DNA of 64,000 bases from Flavobacteriaceae bacterium PS02336. GTDB taxonomy: Bacteria; Bacteroidota; Bacteroidia; Flavobacteriales; Flavobacteriaceae. The position numbers were made by a program, and so were the translations under genes. The stretch is from the NCBI GenBank assembly GCA_029960065.1, contig JASCOF010000002.1, positions 967,386-1,031,385 on the forward strand. The letters are read 5' to 3'. Of this stretch, positions 26,595 through 35,728 are shown in pieces; the first letter of the stretch is position 1, and the number at the start of each line of letters is the position of its first letter. The notes beneath the pieces were generated by a model. That model was not told where the DNA came from. It searched no databases and saw nothing but the letters and a program-made list of their open reading frames with translations.

Positions 26595-27635
26595 TTAATT
26601 ATTGGTCGTATTTGTTTTTTGTGTTTCGGCTTCTTTCGCTTTTTTAGCCGCTTCTCTCTCTTCTAAAATTTTCTTTCTTTTTTCTTCTAATTCTTTTTTA
26701 CGCTGTTCGTAAAGCATTTGTCTTTCTTCAGCTTTTGACATCGTTGGCTCAGCTGTTGGCGTTTGCTCTGTTCCATTTACACCAGGTGCTCCCGATGTAG
26801 CGGCAGGTTTAGCTGTTGTGCTGGTTTTTGCTGCTTCTGTTGCTGGAGCAGTTGTTTTAGCTGTTTCAGAAACCGTGCCATTTTTTTTAGCTTCTCTTTC
26901 TTCTGCTAGAGCTTTACGTCGATCGTCATATTCTTTTTTCTTAGCTTCCTGCTCTAGTTTTCGATCTTGAATTAATTTTTCTCTAGCTGCTTTTTTCTCA
27001 TCAAGTGCTTTTTGTCGATCTGCCATTGCTGGGTTTTCGTCTATTGCATTTTCAAGACTTTCTTTTGCCTCTTGTTCTTTTAATTGTTTTTTGGTCAGTT
27101 GTTCACGTTTTTCTGTACGATTTAAAACTCTTAAAACCTGATCACTGATATCAAATCTTTTGTTACTGAAAAGCATTGTTAGATCTGATGATTTGTCAAA
27201 AATAAAATCATAATTTTTAGCCTCTGCAATATCTTGAACGGCTGTAAAAACCTGATCTTGAATAGGCTTTGCCAAAGCTGCTTTTTGTCTCATCAAATTA
27301 CCATCAGCACCAAATTGTTTCTGCTGATAATCCATCATTTCTTGTTCCTGAAACTTAATCTCAGTTTCTCTTTCTTCTATTAATTCTTTTGTAAGTAAAG
27401 CTTTTTCTGTTTTTAAGCTTTCCTTTAGTGTATTTATATTTAATTTTTTCGCTTCAACTTCCTGTTTCCACTTTTGAGCTTTCTGCTCTAATTGGGATTT
27501 AGCTTCTTTATAATCGGAAACATTTTCTAAAATATATTCCATGTCGATGTAGCCAATTCTAGTCGTCTTACCTTGTGCCTGACTTGTATTTGCTACAATC
27601 AAGGCTAAAAATATAAATAAAAATTGTTTTCTCAT
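26595..27635 (-). CDS. OmpH/Skp family chaperone with long charged C-terminal extension
   Basis: A 346-residue protein. A signal peptide (about residues 1-20, ending SQAQGK) precedes an Skp-like coiled-coil domain (about residues 22-172, IGYIDMEYILENVSDYKEAK ... YDFIFDKSSDLTMLFSN). After it comes about 170 residues of highly charged Lys/Glu/Arg/Ala sequence, interrupted by a Thr/Ala-rich linker (about 258-295). The extension is absent from ordinary Skp and could form a long helix. It lies 42 nt after bamA, with which it should act. Confidence 0.88.
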   Translation of the reverse strand: MRKQFLFIFLALIVANTSQAQGKTTRIGYIDMEYILENVSDYKEAKSQLEQKAQKWKQEVEAKKLNINTLKESLKTEKALLTKELIEERETEIKFQEQEMMDYQQKQFGADGNLMRQKAALAKPIQDQVFTAVQDIAEAKNYDFIFDKSSDLTMLFSNKRFDISDQVLRVLNRTEKREQLTKKQLKEQEAKESLENAIDENPAMADRQKALDEKKAAREKLIQDRKLEQEAKKKEYDDRRKALAEEREAKKNGTVSETAKTTAPATEAAKTSTTAKPAATSGAPGVNGTEQTPTAEPTMSKAEERQMLYEQRKKELEEKRKKILEEREAAKKAKEAETQKTNTTNN

Positions 27636-27677
27636 AACATAACTTTATTTGATGATTTTTAACCAAACGTTATTTCT

Positions 27678-30341
27678 CTAAAATTGTTGTCCAATAATAA
27701 AGTGCGTTTCCCAGCCATTAGCTTTTGTTTGTCCAGGAAGAGCATCAAATCCGTAACCAAAGTCAATACCTAACAATCCAAATGCAGGCATGAATACACG
27801 TAAACCAGCACCAGCAGAACGGCTCAAGTCAAACGGATTGTAATCTTTGAACGTTGGATATGATGATCCTGCTTCTAGGAATGTTAAAGCATAAATAGAA
27901 GCTGATGCTTTTAATGTAATTGGATAACGTAATTCCATAGAGAATTTGTTATATATAGTTGCTCCAATTGGATCTCCATTTACATTTACTGGAGTTAAAG
28001 AGTTATTAGGATAACCTCTTAACTGAATAGTTTCTCTACCATCCATTGAGTAGTTTGCCATACCATCTCCTCCTAAGTAAAAACGCTCAAACGGAATTAC
28101 ACCTCTATCTTGGTTATAAGCTCCTAAGAAACCAAATTCTGTTAAGGTTCTTAATACTAATTTTCCATAAACTTTAGTATACCAGTCTCCTTTAAATTTA
28201 ACTTTATAATATTCTAACCAATTGTATTTTTTCTGATCGACTTTTGATACATCTGTGTCTGCACTTGCATAATCTGATCCAACGCTGGAAATTCTACCTT
28301 GAGTATCTGTTTTATAGTAGTCACCACTGTTAAGCGGCTGACCAAAATCATCACTTCGATTTGCTCCAGTATATTGCGTTTTATATTCCTTTTGATTTTG
28401 TAAATCTTTATAATCAATTCCATTAAACAAAGAATAAGGAGGCGTAACTTTTGCAGAAATACTAAATTCAGAACCATAAGTTGGGAATATTGGGTTAACC
28501 CCTTTATTACTTCTTGAAAGTCCTATTGTATAGGCTAAGTTTCTTGACGCACCATTACCAAAAGTAAATAACCCTGTGTTGTAATTGTTCAAATCATAAT
28601 GCTGATAACTTACAGATTGTGATAATACAAAGTAATCATCTGGCACAGTTAATCTTTTTGCTAAACCAACTTGGACTGTAAAAATATTAAAACTTTTGCT
28701 TCTATCAACACTTCTAGTAATGTAATTGTTAAGAAATTGCTTACTATAAGATATAGATGAACTAAATTGTACCGGTTTCTTTCCTCCAAACCAAGGCTCT
28801 GAGAATGATAAACTATAAGTTTGGAAATAAGTACTTCCTTGTAAACGCAAGGCAACTTTTTGTCCATCTCCCATTGGTAAAGGCTTGTATGCTTCTTTAT
28901 CAAATAATTTTCTAGCCGAGAAGTTGTTAAACGAAAGTCCTAATGTTCCAATGAAACCTCCACCGCCGTAACCTCCTTGAAGTTCGACCTGGCTGGATCC
29001 TTTTTCTACAACATTATATTCAATATCAACAGTTCCTGCTCCAGCATCTACGTTTTTGAATTTTGGATCAATTGCTTCTGGATCAAAAAATCCTAATTGC
29101 CCAATCTCACGAATTGTTCTTACCAGCTGTTCTTTACTGTATTTTTCACCTGGTTTAGTTCTCAGCTCACGATAAATAACGTGGTCGTTAGTTTTATCAT
29201 TTCCTACAACAGTAATTTTATTGAAATAGGCGATAGGACCTTCTGTAACTCTAATTTCAAAATCGATCGTATCGTTTACAGTTCTTACCTCTACAGCATT
29301 GATATTTGAGAATAAATAACCATTGTTTTGGTATAAATTGGTAATATCTTCTGCATCTGGTTTAGTTTTGTCTGCAATTCTTTTTTCTAATAAAACCCCA
29401 TTATAAGTTTCTCCTTTTTTAATCCCTAAATAACGGTTCAGAAGTTGGTCTGAATAAACTGTATTACCTAAGAATTTAATGTTACCGAAGTAATATTTAT
29501 TTCCTTCTTCTACATTGATTTTAATGGCAAGCATGTTTTTTTGCTTGTTGTATTTAACAGAATCGTAGATAATACGTGCATCACGATATCCTTTTTCTTT
29601 GTAGGCAGCAATTACTTTTTCTAGATCCGTTTTATATTTTTCTGGAATAAATTTAGAAGATTTGAAAACACGGATAAAGTTCTTTTGTTTAGTGTCTTTC
29701 ATAGCAGCACGTAACTGACTGCCGGTAAGTTGTTTGTTTCCAATGAAATCAATACTGCTGATTTTTACTTTATCACCTTTGTCTATTCTGACAACCATAT
29801 TTACCTGATTTCCTGCAATGGTATCAGGAGTAGTGGTAATGGTTACTTTTGTGTTATAAAAACCGTCTTTTTTGTATTTATTTTCAATATAGTTTTTAGT
29901 GGTTGTGATTAAGTTTTCATTGACTATTTTGTTTTTAGTCAAGTTGTTATCCTTAATAAGTCCTTCGATTTTACTTTTCTTAACCCCAACGATTTTAACT
30001 TCGTTTAGTTTAGGAAGTTCGATGATATCTAAATCTAGGTAGATGCTGTCATTTTCTACCTTATTAACATAAAAAGCAATTTCATCAAATAAACCTAGTT
30101 TACCTAATTTTTTAATTGCACTACTAATTTCTTCTCCAGGAACAGTAATTTCCTGACCTTTTTGCAGACCAGAAAAGGTTACAACGGTTTGCTCATTGAA
30201 GCTTATTTTACCAACTACAGAAACTTTGGCTAGAATATATTTTTTCCCTTGATCAAAAGGAACTCTTTCTTGTGCTTTAATTTGTGAAAAACTACCCAGC
30301 ATTAAAAGGGTAAGGACTATTTGTATTTTTTTTTGCAACAC
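27678..30341 (-). CDS. bamA: outer membrane protein assembly factor BamA
   Basis: An 887-residue Omp85-family protein, the central insertase for outer membrane beta-barrels. A signal peptide (SFSQIKAQ) precedes POTRA domains (about residues 30-420) and a C-terminal barrel that ends in the expected aromatic residue (IIGQQF). I choose the GTG start at 30339-30341 (then LQKKIQIVLTLLML), 7 nt after the uppS stop, since earlier in-frame codons would overlap uppS by 100 bp. It is in an operon with uppS and two Skp-like chaperones. Confidence 0.93.
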   Translation of the reverse strand: MLQKKIQIVLTLLMLGSFSQIKAQERVPFDQGKKYILAKVSVVGKISFNEQTVVTFSGLQKGQEITVPGEEISSAIKKLGKLGLFDEIAFYVNKVENDSIYLDLDIIELPKLNEVKIVGVKKSKIEGLIKDNNLTKNKIVNENLITTTKNYIENKYKKDGFYNTKVTITTTPDTIAGNQVNMVVRIDKGDKVKISSIDFIGNKQLTGSQLRAAMKDTKQKNFIRVFKSSKFIPEKYKTDLEKVIAAYKEKGYRDARIIYDSVKYNKQKNMLAIKINVEEGNKYYFGNIKFLGNTVYSDQLLNRYLGIKKGETYNGVLLEKRIADKTKPDAEDITNLYQNNGYLFSNINAVEVRTVNDTIDFEIRVTEGPIAYFNKITVVGNDKTNDHVIYRELRTKPGEKYSKEQLVRTIREIGQLGFFDPEAIDPKFKNVDAGAGTVDIEYNVVEKGSSQVELQGGYGGGGFIGTLGLSFNNFSARKLFDKEAYKPLPMGDGQKVALRLQGSTYFQTYSLSFSEPWFGGKKPVQFSSSISYSKQFLNNYITRSVDRSKSFNIFTVQVGLAKRLTVPDDYFVLSQSVSYQHYDLNNYNTGLFTFGNGASRNLAYTIGLSRSNKGVNPIFPTYGSEFSISAKVTPPYSLFNGIDYKDLQNQKEYKTQYTGANRSDDFGQPLNSGDYYKTDTQGRISSVGSDYASADTDVSKVDQKKYNWLEYYKVKFKGDWYTKVYGKLVLRTLTEFGFLGAYNQDRGVIPFERFYLGGDGMANYSMDGRETIQLRGYPNNSLTPVNVNGDPIGATIYNKFSMELRYPITLKASASIYALTFLEAGSSYPTFKDYNPFDLSRSAGAGLRVFMPAFGLLGIDFGYGFDALPGQTKANGWETHFIIGQQF

Positions 30342-30348
30342 TAAAAAA

Positions 30349-31089
30349 TTATTTAATTTGTTCACTGGTCTTTCCAAATCTACGTTCTCTTTTTTGATAA
30401 CTAATAATAGCCTCATATAAATCTTGGTCTTTAAAGTCTGGCCACAAGACATTAGTAAAATACAATTCTGCGTAAGCGATCTGCCACAGCAAAAAATTAC
30501 TTATTCTATGTTCTCCACTGGTTCGTATTAATAAATCTACGTCTGGTAAATTTTGCGTGTAAAGATGCTCATTTATAATTGAATCGTCAATAGTGTCGAT
30601 TGAAATTATATTATTTTTAACTTTATCACTAATTGCTTTTACAGCGCTTACCAGTTCTTCTCTAGATCCATAGCTTAGAGCAAGGGTTAGTGTCAGCCGA
30701 GTATTGTCTTTAGTTTTTTCCATAACATCCAAAAGTTCTTTTTGGGCTGTTTTTGGTAATTTATCAAGATTTCCAATGGCATTTAGGCGAATATTATTTT
30801 CTTGAAGAGTAACGAGTTCTTTTTTTAATGAATTGATCAATATTTTCATCAATGCCTGAACCTCAATTTTTGGACGATTCCAGTTTTCTGTAGAGAAAGC
30901 ATATAAGGTTAAATACTCAATTCCCAGCTTAGCTGACGTTTTGATGATTTCTTTTACAGATTTTGTTCCATTTTCATGTCCAAACGCACGCAGAAAGCCT
31001 TGTTGTTTTGCCCAGCGTCCGTTACCATCCATAATAATGGCTAGGTGTTTTGGTAAGTTTGTGTGATCTATTGATTCTATTAAATTCAT
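30349..31089 (-). CDS. uppS: isoprenyl transferase (undecaprenyl diphosphate synthase)
   Basis: A 246-residue cis-prenyltransferase that makes the C55 lipid carrier for peptidoglycan and other glycans. The motif IIMDGNGRWA with catalytic Asp21 and the C-terminal LLIRTSGEHRISNFLLWQ are diagnostic. The start is the ATG at 31087-31089 (MNLIESIDHTN), one base past the stop of the DUF6089 gene. The next gene, bamA, follows 7 nt later. Confidence 0.95.
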   Translation of the reverse strand: MNLIESIDHTNLPKHLAIIMDGNGRWAKQQGFLRAFGHENGTKSVKEIIKTSAKLGIEYLTLYAFSTENWNRPKIEVQALMKILINSLKKELVTLQENNIRLNAIGNLDKLPKTAQKELLDVMEKTKDNTRLTLTLALSYGSREELVSAVKAISDKVKNNIISIDTIDDSIINEHLYTQNLPDVDLLIRTSGEHRISNFLLWQIAYAELYFTNVLWPDFKDQDLYEAIISYQKRERRFGKTSEQIK

Positions 31090-31090
31090 T

Positions 31091-31780
31091 TTATTCTGCG
31101 CAATAGCAAGGTTTTTTTCCAAAGGTATATGTTAAGGTAACACCTGAAAAAACATACCAGTCATTATTATTTAAATTTCCAAACTTTAAAATGTTTGAAC
31201 TACTTGTGTTAGGATTACTTCCGTCAATATTATCTGTAAAAGTGTAACGTACTCCAGCTTCAAGTCCTAAAACAAAACGCGGCGTTATGTTCGACTTTAT
31301 ACCTAATATAAAAGGTATAGCAAAAGAGCTTGAATTTTCAGAATAAATTACGTTCGGGCTCGTAGTATATCGATATAAGTTGTCGAAGATAAAGAAATTT
31401 AATCCTGAATATACATAAGGAGTGATTTTTGTATGATAATCGTGCAGATTAAAATCAAAAAAGTTAAATTCTAATCCCGCAGATAGTTCTTTTATATTGT
31501 TGTCAAAACGATAACCTCTTTGATTTCTTCCAGTTTCGTCTGATTTGAAATCATTTCCGCTAACTTCTGATTGTGTATAAGAAAATCTCCATGAGTGTCT
31601 TGGGCTTCGGTTCCACTTGTAAAGAATACCAAAAGCTAGTTTTTCTGGGGCGATATAAGTTGTTTTGCCAACATCACCAACAAAGTTGCTTCCGCCAAGG
31701 AAAACACCAATCTCATTGATCTGAGCGTTTAGTGTAATAAAGGGGAAAAAACATAACAATAAATTAAAAATTTTCTTCAT
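31091..31780 (-). CDS. DUF6089 family outer membrane beta-barrel protein
   Basis: A 229-residue barrel protein with signal peptide ending near LNAQINE (about residue 20). The segments EIGVFLGGSNFVGDVG, LYKWNRSPRHSWRFSY and the C-terminal VTLTYTFGKKPCYCAE match the DUF6089 group usually found beside uppS and bamA in Flavobacteriia. Its role in the envelope is unknown. It is the first gene of the promoter-proximal transcript leading into uppS-bamA-skp. Confidence 0.85.
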   Translation of the reverse strand: MKKIFNLLLCFFPFITLNAQINEIGVFLGGSNFVGDVGKTTYIAPEKLAFGILYKWNRSPRHSWRFSYTQSEVSGNDFKSDETGRNQRGYRFDNNIKELSAGLEFNFFDFNLHDYHTKITPYVYSGLNFFIFDNLYRYTTSPNVIYSENSSSFAIPFILGIKSNITPRFVLGLEAGVRYTFTDNIDGSNPNTSSSNILKFGNLNNNDWYVFSGVTLTYTFGKKPCYCAE

Positions 31781-31798
31781 TTAATTCAAAATTGCCTG

Positions 31799-31827
31799 CA
31801 AATATAATAATTATCAATACGAATCAA
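31799..31827 (-). promoter_or_regulatory. promoter (-33 TTG, 18-nt spacer, -7 TATATTTG) for DUF6089-uppS-bamA-skp
   Basis: On the minus strand TTG (31825-31827), an 18-nt spacer and TATATTTG (31799-31806) followed by GCAGG match the Bacteroidota sigma-A consensus, 19 nt before the DUF6089 ATG. This is one of the best promoters in the window. Confidence 0.7.
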
Positions 31828-31953
31828 AGTTCCTTGGGTTAAATGTGCTTTTTTTTCAATTTACGTTATGATTTTGAGCCATTTAATGATGATTCACTAT
31901 ATGCAGAACGAGAAAATGTGGCATTATCGTATAGTGGAGAATTAGAAAAGGGA

Positions 31954-32838
31954 TTAATTTCTTTTGTCTTCTCCCCAGAGCAATTTGTTTCTTAAGGTTT
32001 TTAAGAAAGTTTCGCCTGGAATTTCAACCATTTTAATTTTGTAATCTGTTTTTTTAATTTTTAAAATAGATTCGTTTTTCACTGAGGAAATTCTCGAATC
32101 TAAAGAAACCAAATATTGGTCTTCTCTTCCTGTAACTCTTAAAGTAATTTCGGTATCATCTGGAATTACAAGCGGTCTGGCGGTTAAATTATGTGGAGCA
32201 ATAGGTGTAATTACTAAGCTTTTTACGTCTGGAGTTAATATTGGTCCTCCACAGCTTAACGAATATCCTGTAGAGCCAGTTGGGGTAGAAATGATTAATC
32301 CGTCTGCCCAGTACGAATTTAGATATTCATTATTCAAATAAGTTTCAACAGTAATCATCGAAGTAGTATCTTTTCTGCTTACTGTAACTTCGTTCATTGC
32401 AAAATTAAGTTCTTCAAAAGCTTCGTTTTGTGGCTCGGCAGTTAATCCTAATAATGTACGTTCAGAAGTGGTGTAGTTTTGATTGATAACATATTGTAAT
32501 AAAATATCGATGTTTTCTTTTTGCACTTTAGCAAGAAAACCTAATCTTCCTGCATTTATGCCTAATAAAGGAACTCCGGAATTACGAACAAAAGCCGCGG
32601 CTCTCAAAATCGTTCCATCGCCGCCAATACTAATCAGCATTTCAAAACTATTATCTAAAGCAGTGTTAGAAGGAAATGTTTTATATTCTTTTTTAACGAG
32701 CTGTTTTTCGTAAAGCATTTTCAAGAAGTTTTCTTCAATTACCATCTCAACATTATTGGAATTGAAAAAAGAGAAAATGTCTTTTATAATAGGTTCTGTA
32801 CTATTTTGATAATATTGTCCGTAAATGGCTATTTTCAT
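31954..32838 (-). CDS. nadK: NAD kinase
   Basis: A 294-residue cytoplasmic enzyme that phosphorylates NAD to NADP. The motif GGDGT (residues 72-76) and the downstream NEVTVSRKDTTSMITVE and TPTGSTGYSLSCGGP are the catalytic signatures. It follows the CBS-domain gene after a 98-nt gap filled with repeats, and is 173 nt upstream of the DUF6089 gene with its own promoter. Confidence 0.94.
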   Translation of the reverse strand: MKIAIYGQYYQNSTEPIIKDIFSFFNSNNVEMVIEENFLKMLYEKQLVKKEYKTFPSNTALDNSFEMLISIGGDGTILRAAAFVRNSGVPLLGINAGRLGFLAKVQKENIDILLQYVINQNYTTSERTLLGLTAEPQNEAFEELNFAMNEVTVSRKDTTSMITVETYLNNEYLNSYWADGLIISTPTGSTGYSLSCGGPILTPDVKSLVITPIAPHNLTARPLVIPDDTEITLRVTGREDQYLVSLDSRISSVKNESILKIKKTDYKIKMVEIPGETFLKTLRNKLLWGEDKRN

Positions 32839-32844
32839 TCTTTG

Positions 32845-32940
32845 TTAAATTAGATAATTGGTCAATGTGTCAATTAGATAATTGGAAATGCGAAATTTAT
32901 CTAATTAACAAATTTTCTCATTGGCACATTCGTAATTTAT
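32845..32940. repeat. 8-bp-period array, inverted pair, between the CBS gene and nadK (family B)
   Basis: The gap between these genes is filled with 8-nt units. The left half reads TTAAATTA, GATAATTG, GTCAATGT, GTCAATTA, GATAATTG; the right half reads CTAATTAA, CAAATTTT, CTCATTGG, CACATTCG. The right half is the reverse complement type of the left half, so the two form an inverted pair. It runs through the stop codon of the CBS gene. Confidence 0.75.
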
Positions 32941-33596
32941 ATGTTGAGATATTTGTCTAAATAATCCGAGCGTTCTTTTAAACTATTAATATAGGTGTCC
33001 TCCTGATGTTCTGAAATAATTTCATATCCATATCTTCTGTAAGTCTGAATAATTTCATTGATTGCTCCTAATCCTATTTTAACTGTAATCTGTACGTTTT
33101 CCAAATCAGCTTCAGAAACAAAACAGCCTAAAACTCTACCGTTGTTGCTCTCTACAATCTGAGTTACTTCGCTCATTGAATAATCGAGCAATGCTTTTTG
33201 AACGATAATTATAGCTCCTGGTTCTTTTAGAAATGGAGTTTCCTGAAAAAATTTCATGATGTCCTCCATTTCATAATACCCGATATAAGCATTATTTTCG
33301 TCAAGAATAGGAAGGATATTAGTATGATTTTTGGCAAAAACTTCTAAAACATCAAGCCAAATCATCGATTTTCTGGCAAAAAAACGTTCTAAAGTATATT
33401 TGTAGTCAATTGCTTTTTTATCCGTATCAAAAGTTTCTACATCTTCAGAAGAAATACTTCCAATAAAAATCCCATCTTCTAAAATTGGGAAATGAGAAAA
33501 ATTGACATCGATAAAAAAGTCCTGAATCGATGCTATCGTTTCCTGACTATCAATCGCTCTGAAATCGTTTGTGATATAGTTTGTAATTTCTGTCAT
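32937..33596 (-). CDS. CBS-domain protein
   Basis: A 219-residue cytoplasmic protein with two CBS motifs (about residues 5-60 and 70-130, for example GSISSEDVETFD and IGYYEMEDIMKFF), followed by an ACT-like C-terminal part (ALLDYSMSEVTQIVESNNGRVLG). It probably binds an adenine nucleotide as a regulatory sensor. It starts divergently from pdxJ, and its stop is within the repeat array that separates it from nadK. Confidence 0.85.
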   Translation of the reverse strand: MTEITNYITNDFRAIDSQETIASIQDFFIDVNFSHFPILEDGIFIGSISSEDVETFDTDKKAIDYKYTLERFFARKSMIWLDVLEVFAKNHTNILPILDENNAYIGYYEMEDIMKFFQETPFLKEPGAIIIVQKALLDYSMSEVTQIVESNNGRVLGCFVSEADLENVQITVKIGLGAINEIIQTYRRYGYEIISEHQEDTYINSLKERSDYLDKYLNI

Positions 33597-33661
33597 AAAT
33601 CGTTGAAGATATTTGATGCAAAATAATCAAAAAATACCGAAAACTGCTGCGTTTTACTTTG

Positions 33662-33669
33662 TATTTTTG
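33662..33669 (+). promoter_or_regulatory. -7 promoter element for pdxJ
   Basis: TATTTTTG followed by TCGTAA, 42 nt upstream of the ATG at 33712. No -33 TTG at the expected distance. Confidence 0.5.
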
Positions 33670-33711
33670 TCGTAACAAATATAGTGTTACTAGAATTAAT
33701 TATCTATTTAT

Positions 33712-34425
33712 ATGACAAAGTTAAGTGTAAATATCAATAAAATTGCAACGCTTCGAAATGCAAGAGGCGGAAATGTTCCGGATTTATTAAAAGTAGCTGC
33801 AGATATTCAGCGTTTTGGAGGACAGGGAATTACAATTCACCCGCGTCCAGATGAGCGTCATATTCGCTATCAAGACGCCCGAGATTTAAAAGCAATTGTG
33901 ACTACAGAATATAATATTGAAGGAAATCCGCAGCATAATTTTATTGATTTGGTCTTAGAATGCAAGCCAGATCAAGTAACCTTGGTTCCAGATGCAATTG
34001 GTGCAATTACGTCTTCTGCGGGCTGGGATACCATTAAAAACCAAGAATATCTGACAGAAGTTATTCAGGAATTTCAAAGAAACGGAATCAGAACTTCGAT
34101 TTTTGTTGATCCTATTTTGGAAATGATTGAAAGTGCAAAAAAAACAGGAACAGACAGAATTGAATTATACACTGAAGATTTTGCGCATCAATATGATTTA
34201 GGAAACAAAAACGGAATTGATCCTTATGTTAAAGCTTCAGAATTGGCAAATGAATTGGGTTTAGGAATTAACGCTGGACACGATTTAAGTTTAGATAATA
34301 TTCAGTTTTTTAAACAAAACATTCCTGGATTGCTTGAGGTTTCAATTGGACATGCCTTGATTTCAGAAGCGCTATATCTTGGTTTGGATAATGTAGTGAA
34401 TATGTATTTGAATAAATTGAAATAA
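33712..34425 (+). CDS. pdxJ: pyridoxine 5'-phosphate synthase
   Basis: A 237-residue TIM-barrel enzyme condensing 1-deoxyxylulose 5-phosphate with 3-amino-2-oxopropyl phosphate to pyridoxine 5'-phosphate in vitamin B6 synthesis. The start [17 protein letters not shown], the phosphate-binding [14 protein letters not shown] and the end [18 protein letters not shown] are family landmarks. It is followed after 24 nt by an alpha/beta hydrolase gene, likely co-transcribed. Confidence 0.95.
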   Translation: MTKLSVNINKIATLRNARGGNVPDLLKVAADIQRFGGQGITIHPRPDERHIRYQDARDLKAIVTTEYNIEGNPQHNFIDLVLECKPDQVTLVPDAIGAITSSAGWDTIKNQEYLTEVIQEFQRNGIRTSIFVDPILEMIESAKKTGTDRIELYTEDFAHQYDLGNKNGIDPYVKASELANELGLGINAGHDLSLDNIQFFKQNIPGLLEVSIGHALISEALYLGLDNVVNMYLNKLK

Positions 34426-34449
34426 AACTTCAAAGTAAAAAATAAAAAT

Positions 34450-35214
34450 ATGCTTTACTCAAAAATAGAAGGCGAAGGAAAACCATTCGTTATTATGCAT
34501 GGATTTCTTGGAATGTCTGATAACTGGAAAACTTTAGCAGGTCAATATGTCGAAGCTGGATTTCAGGTTCATATTTTAGATTTAAGAAATCACGGTCGCA
34601 GTTTTCATTCAGATGAATGGACTTACGAAGCAATGGTGCAAGATGTTTACGAATATTGCCAGGCAAATAATTTAACCAGAATTGATATTCTTGGTCATTC
34701 GATGGGAGGAAAAGTAGCAATGCTTTTTGCAACAACTCATCCTGAAATTGTAGAAAAATTGATTGTGGCAGATATTGGACCAAAATTCTATAAACAGCAT
34801 CATCAGGATATTTTGGCTGGATTAAATGCAGTCGATTTTTCTATAAAACCAAGCCGAAATGATGTTGAAGAAATAGTATCCCAATATGTTTCTGATTTTG
34901 GAACACGTCAATTTTTATTAAAGAATTTGTATTGGAGAGAACCAGGACAATTGGCTTTCCGATTTAATCTAGAAGCCTTCAATAATAATTTGGACGCAAT
35001 TGGAAAACCACTTCCAGATAATTTGGTTTTTGATAAGTCTACCTTATTTATTAGAGGTGGAAATTCAGGTTATATTCAGGATTCAGATCTTGATGCAATT
35101 CGCCAGCATTTCCCAAATTTAAAACTAGAAACCATCCCAAATGCTGGACATTGGCTTCATGCAGAAAATCCAAAAATGTTCTTTGAACTTACCACGGAGT
35201 TTTTAAAAGAATAA
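34450..35214 (+). CDS. alpha/beta fold hydrolase (YbfF-like)
   Basis: A 254-residue serine hydrolase. The nucleophile elbow GHSMGGK, the oxyanion region HGFLGMSDNW near the N terminus and the C-terminal His in NAGHWLHAE make a complete catalytic triad plausible. The closest type is the YbfF esterase group; substrate unknown. No signal peptide, so it is cytoplasmic. It follows pdxJ closely. Confidence 0.87.
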   Translation: MLYSKIEGEGKPFVIMHGFLGMSDNWKTLAGQYVEAGFQVHILDLRNHGRSFHSDEWTYEAMVQDVYEYCQANNLTRIDILGHSMGGKVAMLFATTHPEIVEKLIVADIGPKFYKQHHQDILAGLNAVDFSIKPSRNDVEEIVSQYVSDFGTRQFLLKNLYWREPGQLAFRFNLEAFNNNLDAIGKPLPDNLVFDKSTLFIRGGNSGYIQDSDLDAIRQHFPNLKLETIPNAGHWLHAENPKMFFELTTEFLKE

Positions 35215-35269
35215 TCATTTTTGATAAAAATTTTAGTACTTTTAAATAAATTTAAAAACCTGAATAATT

Positions 35270-35614
35270 ATGAAATTATTACTTAGACTCCTTGTTACTG
35301 CGGCCCTAGTTTTATTGTTGTCTAACATTTTAACCGGCGTACATGTAGCGAGTTTCGGTACAGCTGTAATTGTTGCTGTAGTTTTAGGATTGCTGAATGT
35401 TTTTATAAAACCAATTTTAGTCATTTTGACCCTGCCTGTAACATTTGTTACACTTGGTTTATTTTTGCTGGTAATCAATGCTGTAATTATTTTGCTTTGT
35501 ACTAAAATCGTTGGTGGTTTTGCAGTCGATTCGTTTTGGACAGCATTAATTTTTAGTATTATTTTGTCTATTCTTCAATCTATTACCTACAAAATACTCG
35601 GCGACGATAAATAA
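35270..35614 (+). CDS. phage holin family (PF04020-type) four-helix membrane protein
   Basis: A 114-residue protein with four hydrophobic helices (about residues 3-20, 28-45, 50-75 and 82-105). The pattern LGLLNVFIKPILVILTLPVTFVTLGLFLLVINA (segment only) matches the small PF04020 family named after holins but broadly chromosomal. Nothing phage-like surrounds it, so I do not read it as a prophage remnant. The hairpin following it overlaps the tig promoter. Confidence 0.82.
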   Translation: MKLLLRLLVTAALVLLLSNILTGVHVASFGTAVIVAVVLGLLNVFIKPILVILTLPVTFVTLGLFLLVINAVIILLCTKIVGGFAVDSFWTALIFSIILSILQSITYKILGDDK

Positions 35615-35663
35615 AAACAAATCGAGCAGATTAAAACTGCTTCAAATACAATAGATTAAAAAC

Positions 35664-35694
35664 TTGGTTGGGTTGCAAAAATTTTATAATTTTG
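35664..35694 (+). promoter_or_regulatory. promoter for tig (-33 TTG, 20-nt spacer, -7 TAATTTTG)
   Basis: TTG at 35664-35666, a 20-nt spacer and TAATTTTG at 35687-35694 fit the consensus. The -7 box lies in the loop and right arm of the hairpin described separately. The leader to the ATG at 35729 is about 28 nt. Confidence 0.6.
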
Positions 35695-35702
35695 CAACCC
35701 AA
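35668..35702 (+). terminator. perfect 13-bp hairpin between the holin-like gene and tig, overlapping the tig -7 box
   Basis: TTGGGTTGCAAAA (35668-35680) and TTTTGCAACCCAA (35690-35702) are perfect inverse copies with a 9-nt loop, followed by a weak T-rich tail. It could terminate the upstream transcript. Its right arm contains part of the tig -7 element. Confidence 0.55.
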
Positions 35703-35728
35703 TTTTATTATGTAAATTAAAGAAGAAG

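Noticed and set aside
28214..28903. Minus-strand frames inside bamA
   Set aside because: They are alternative frames of bamA with low-complexity content.
30342..30452. Longer BamA N terminus overlapping uppS by about 100 bp
   Set aside because: A GTG start after the uppS stop gives a proper signal peptide; the extension is coding sequence of uppS in another frame.
35270..35614. Prophage remnant from the holin-like gene
   Set aside because: The family is chromosomal in many bacteria and there are no other phage genes nearby.
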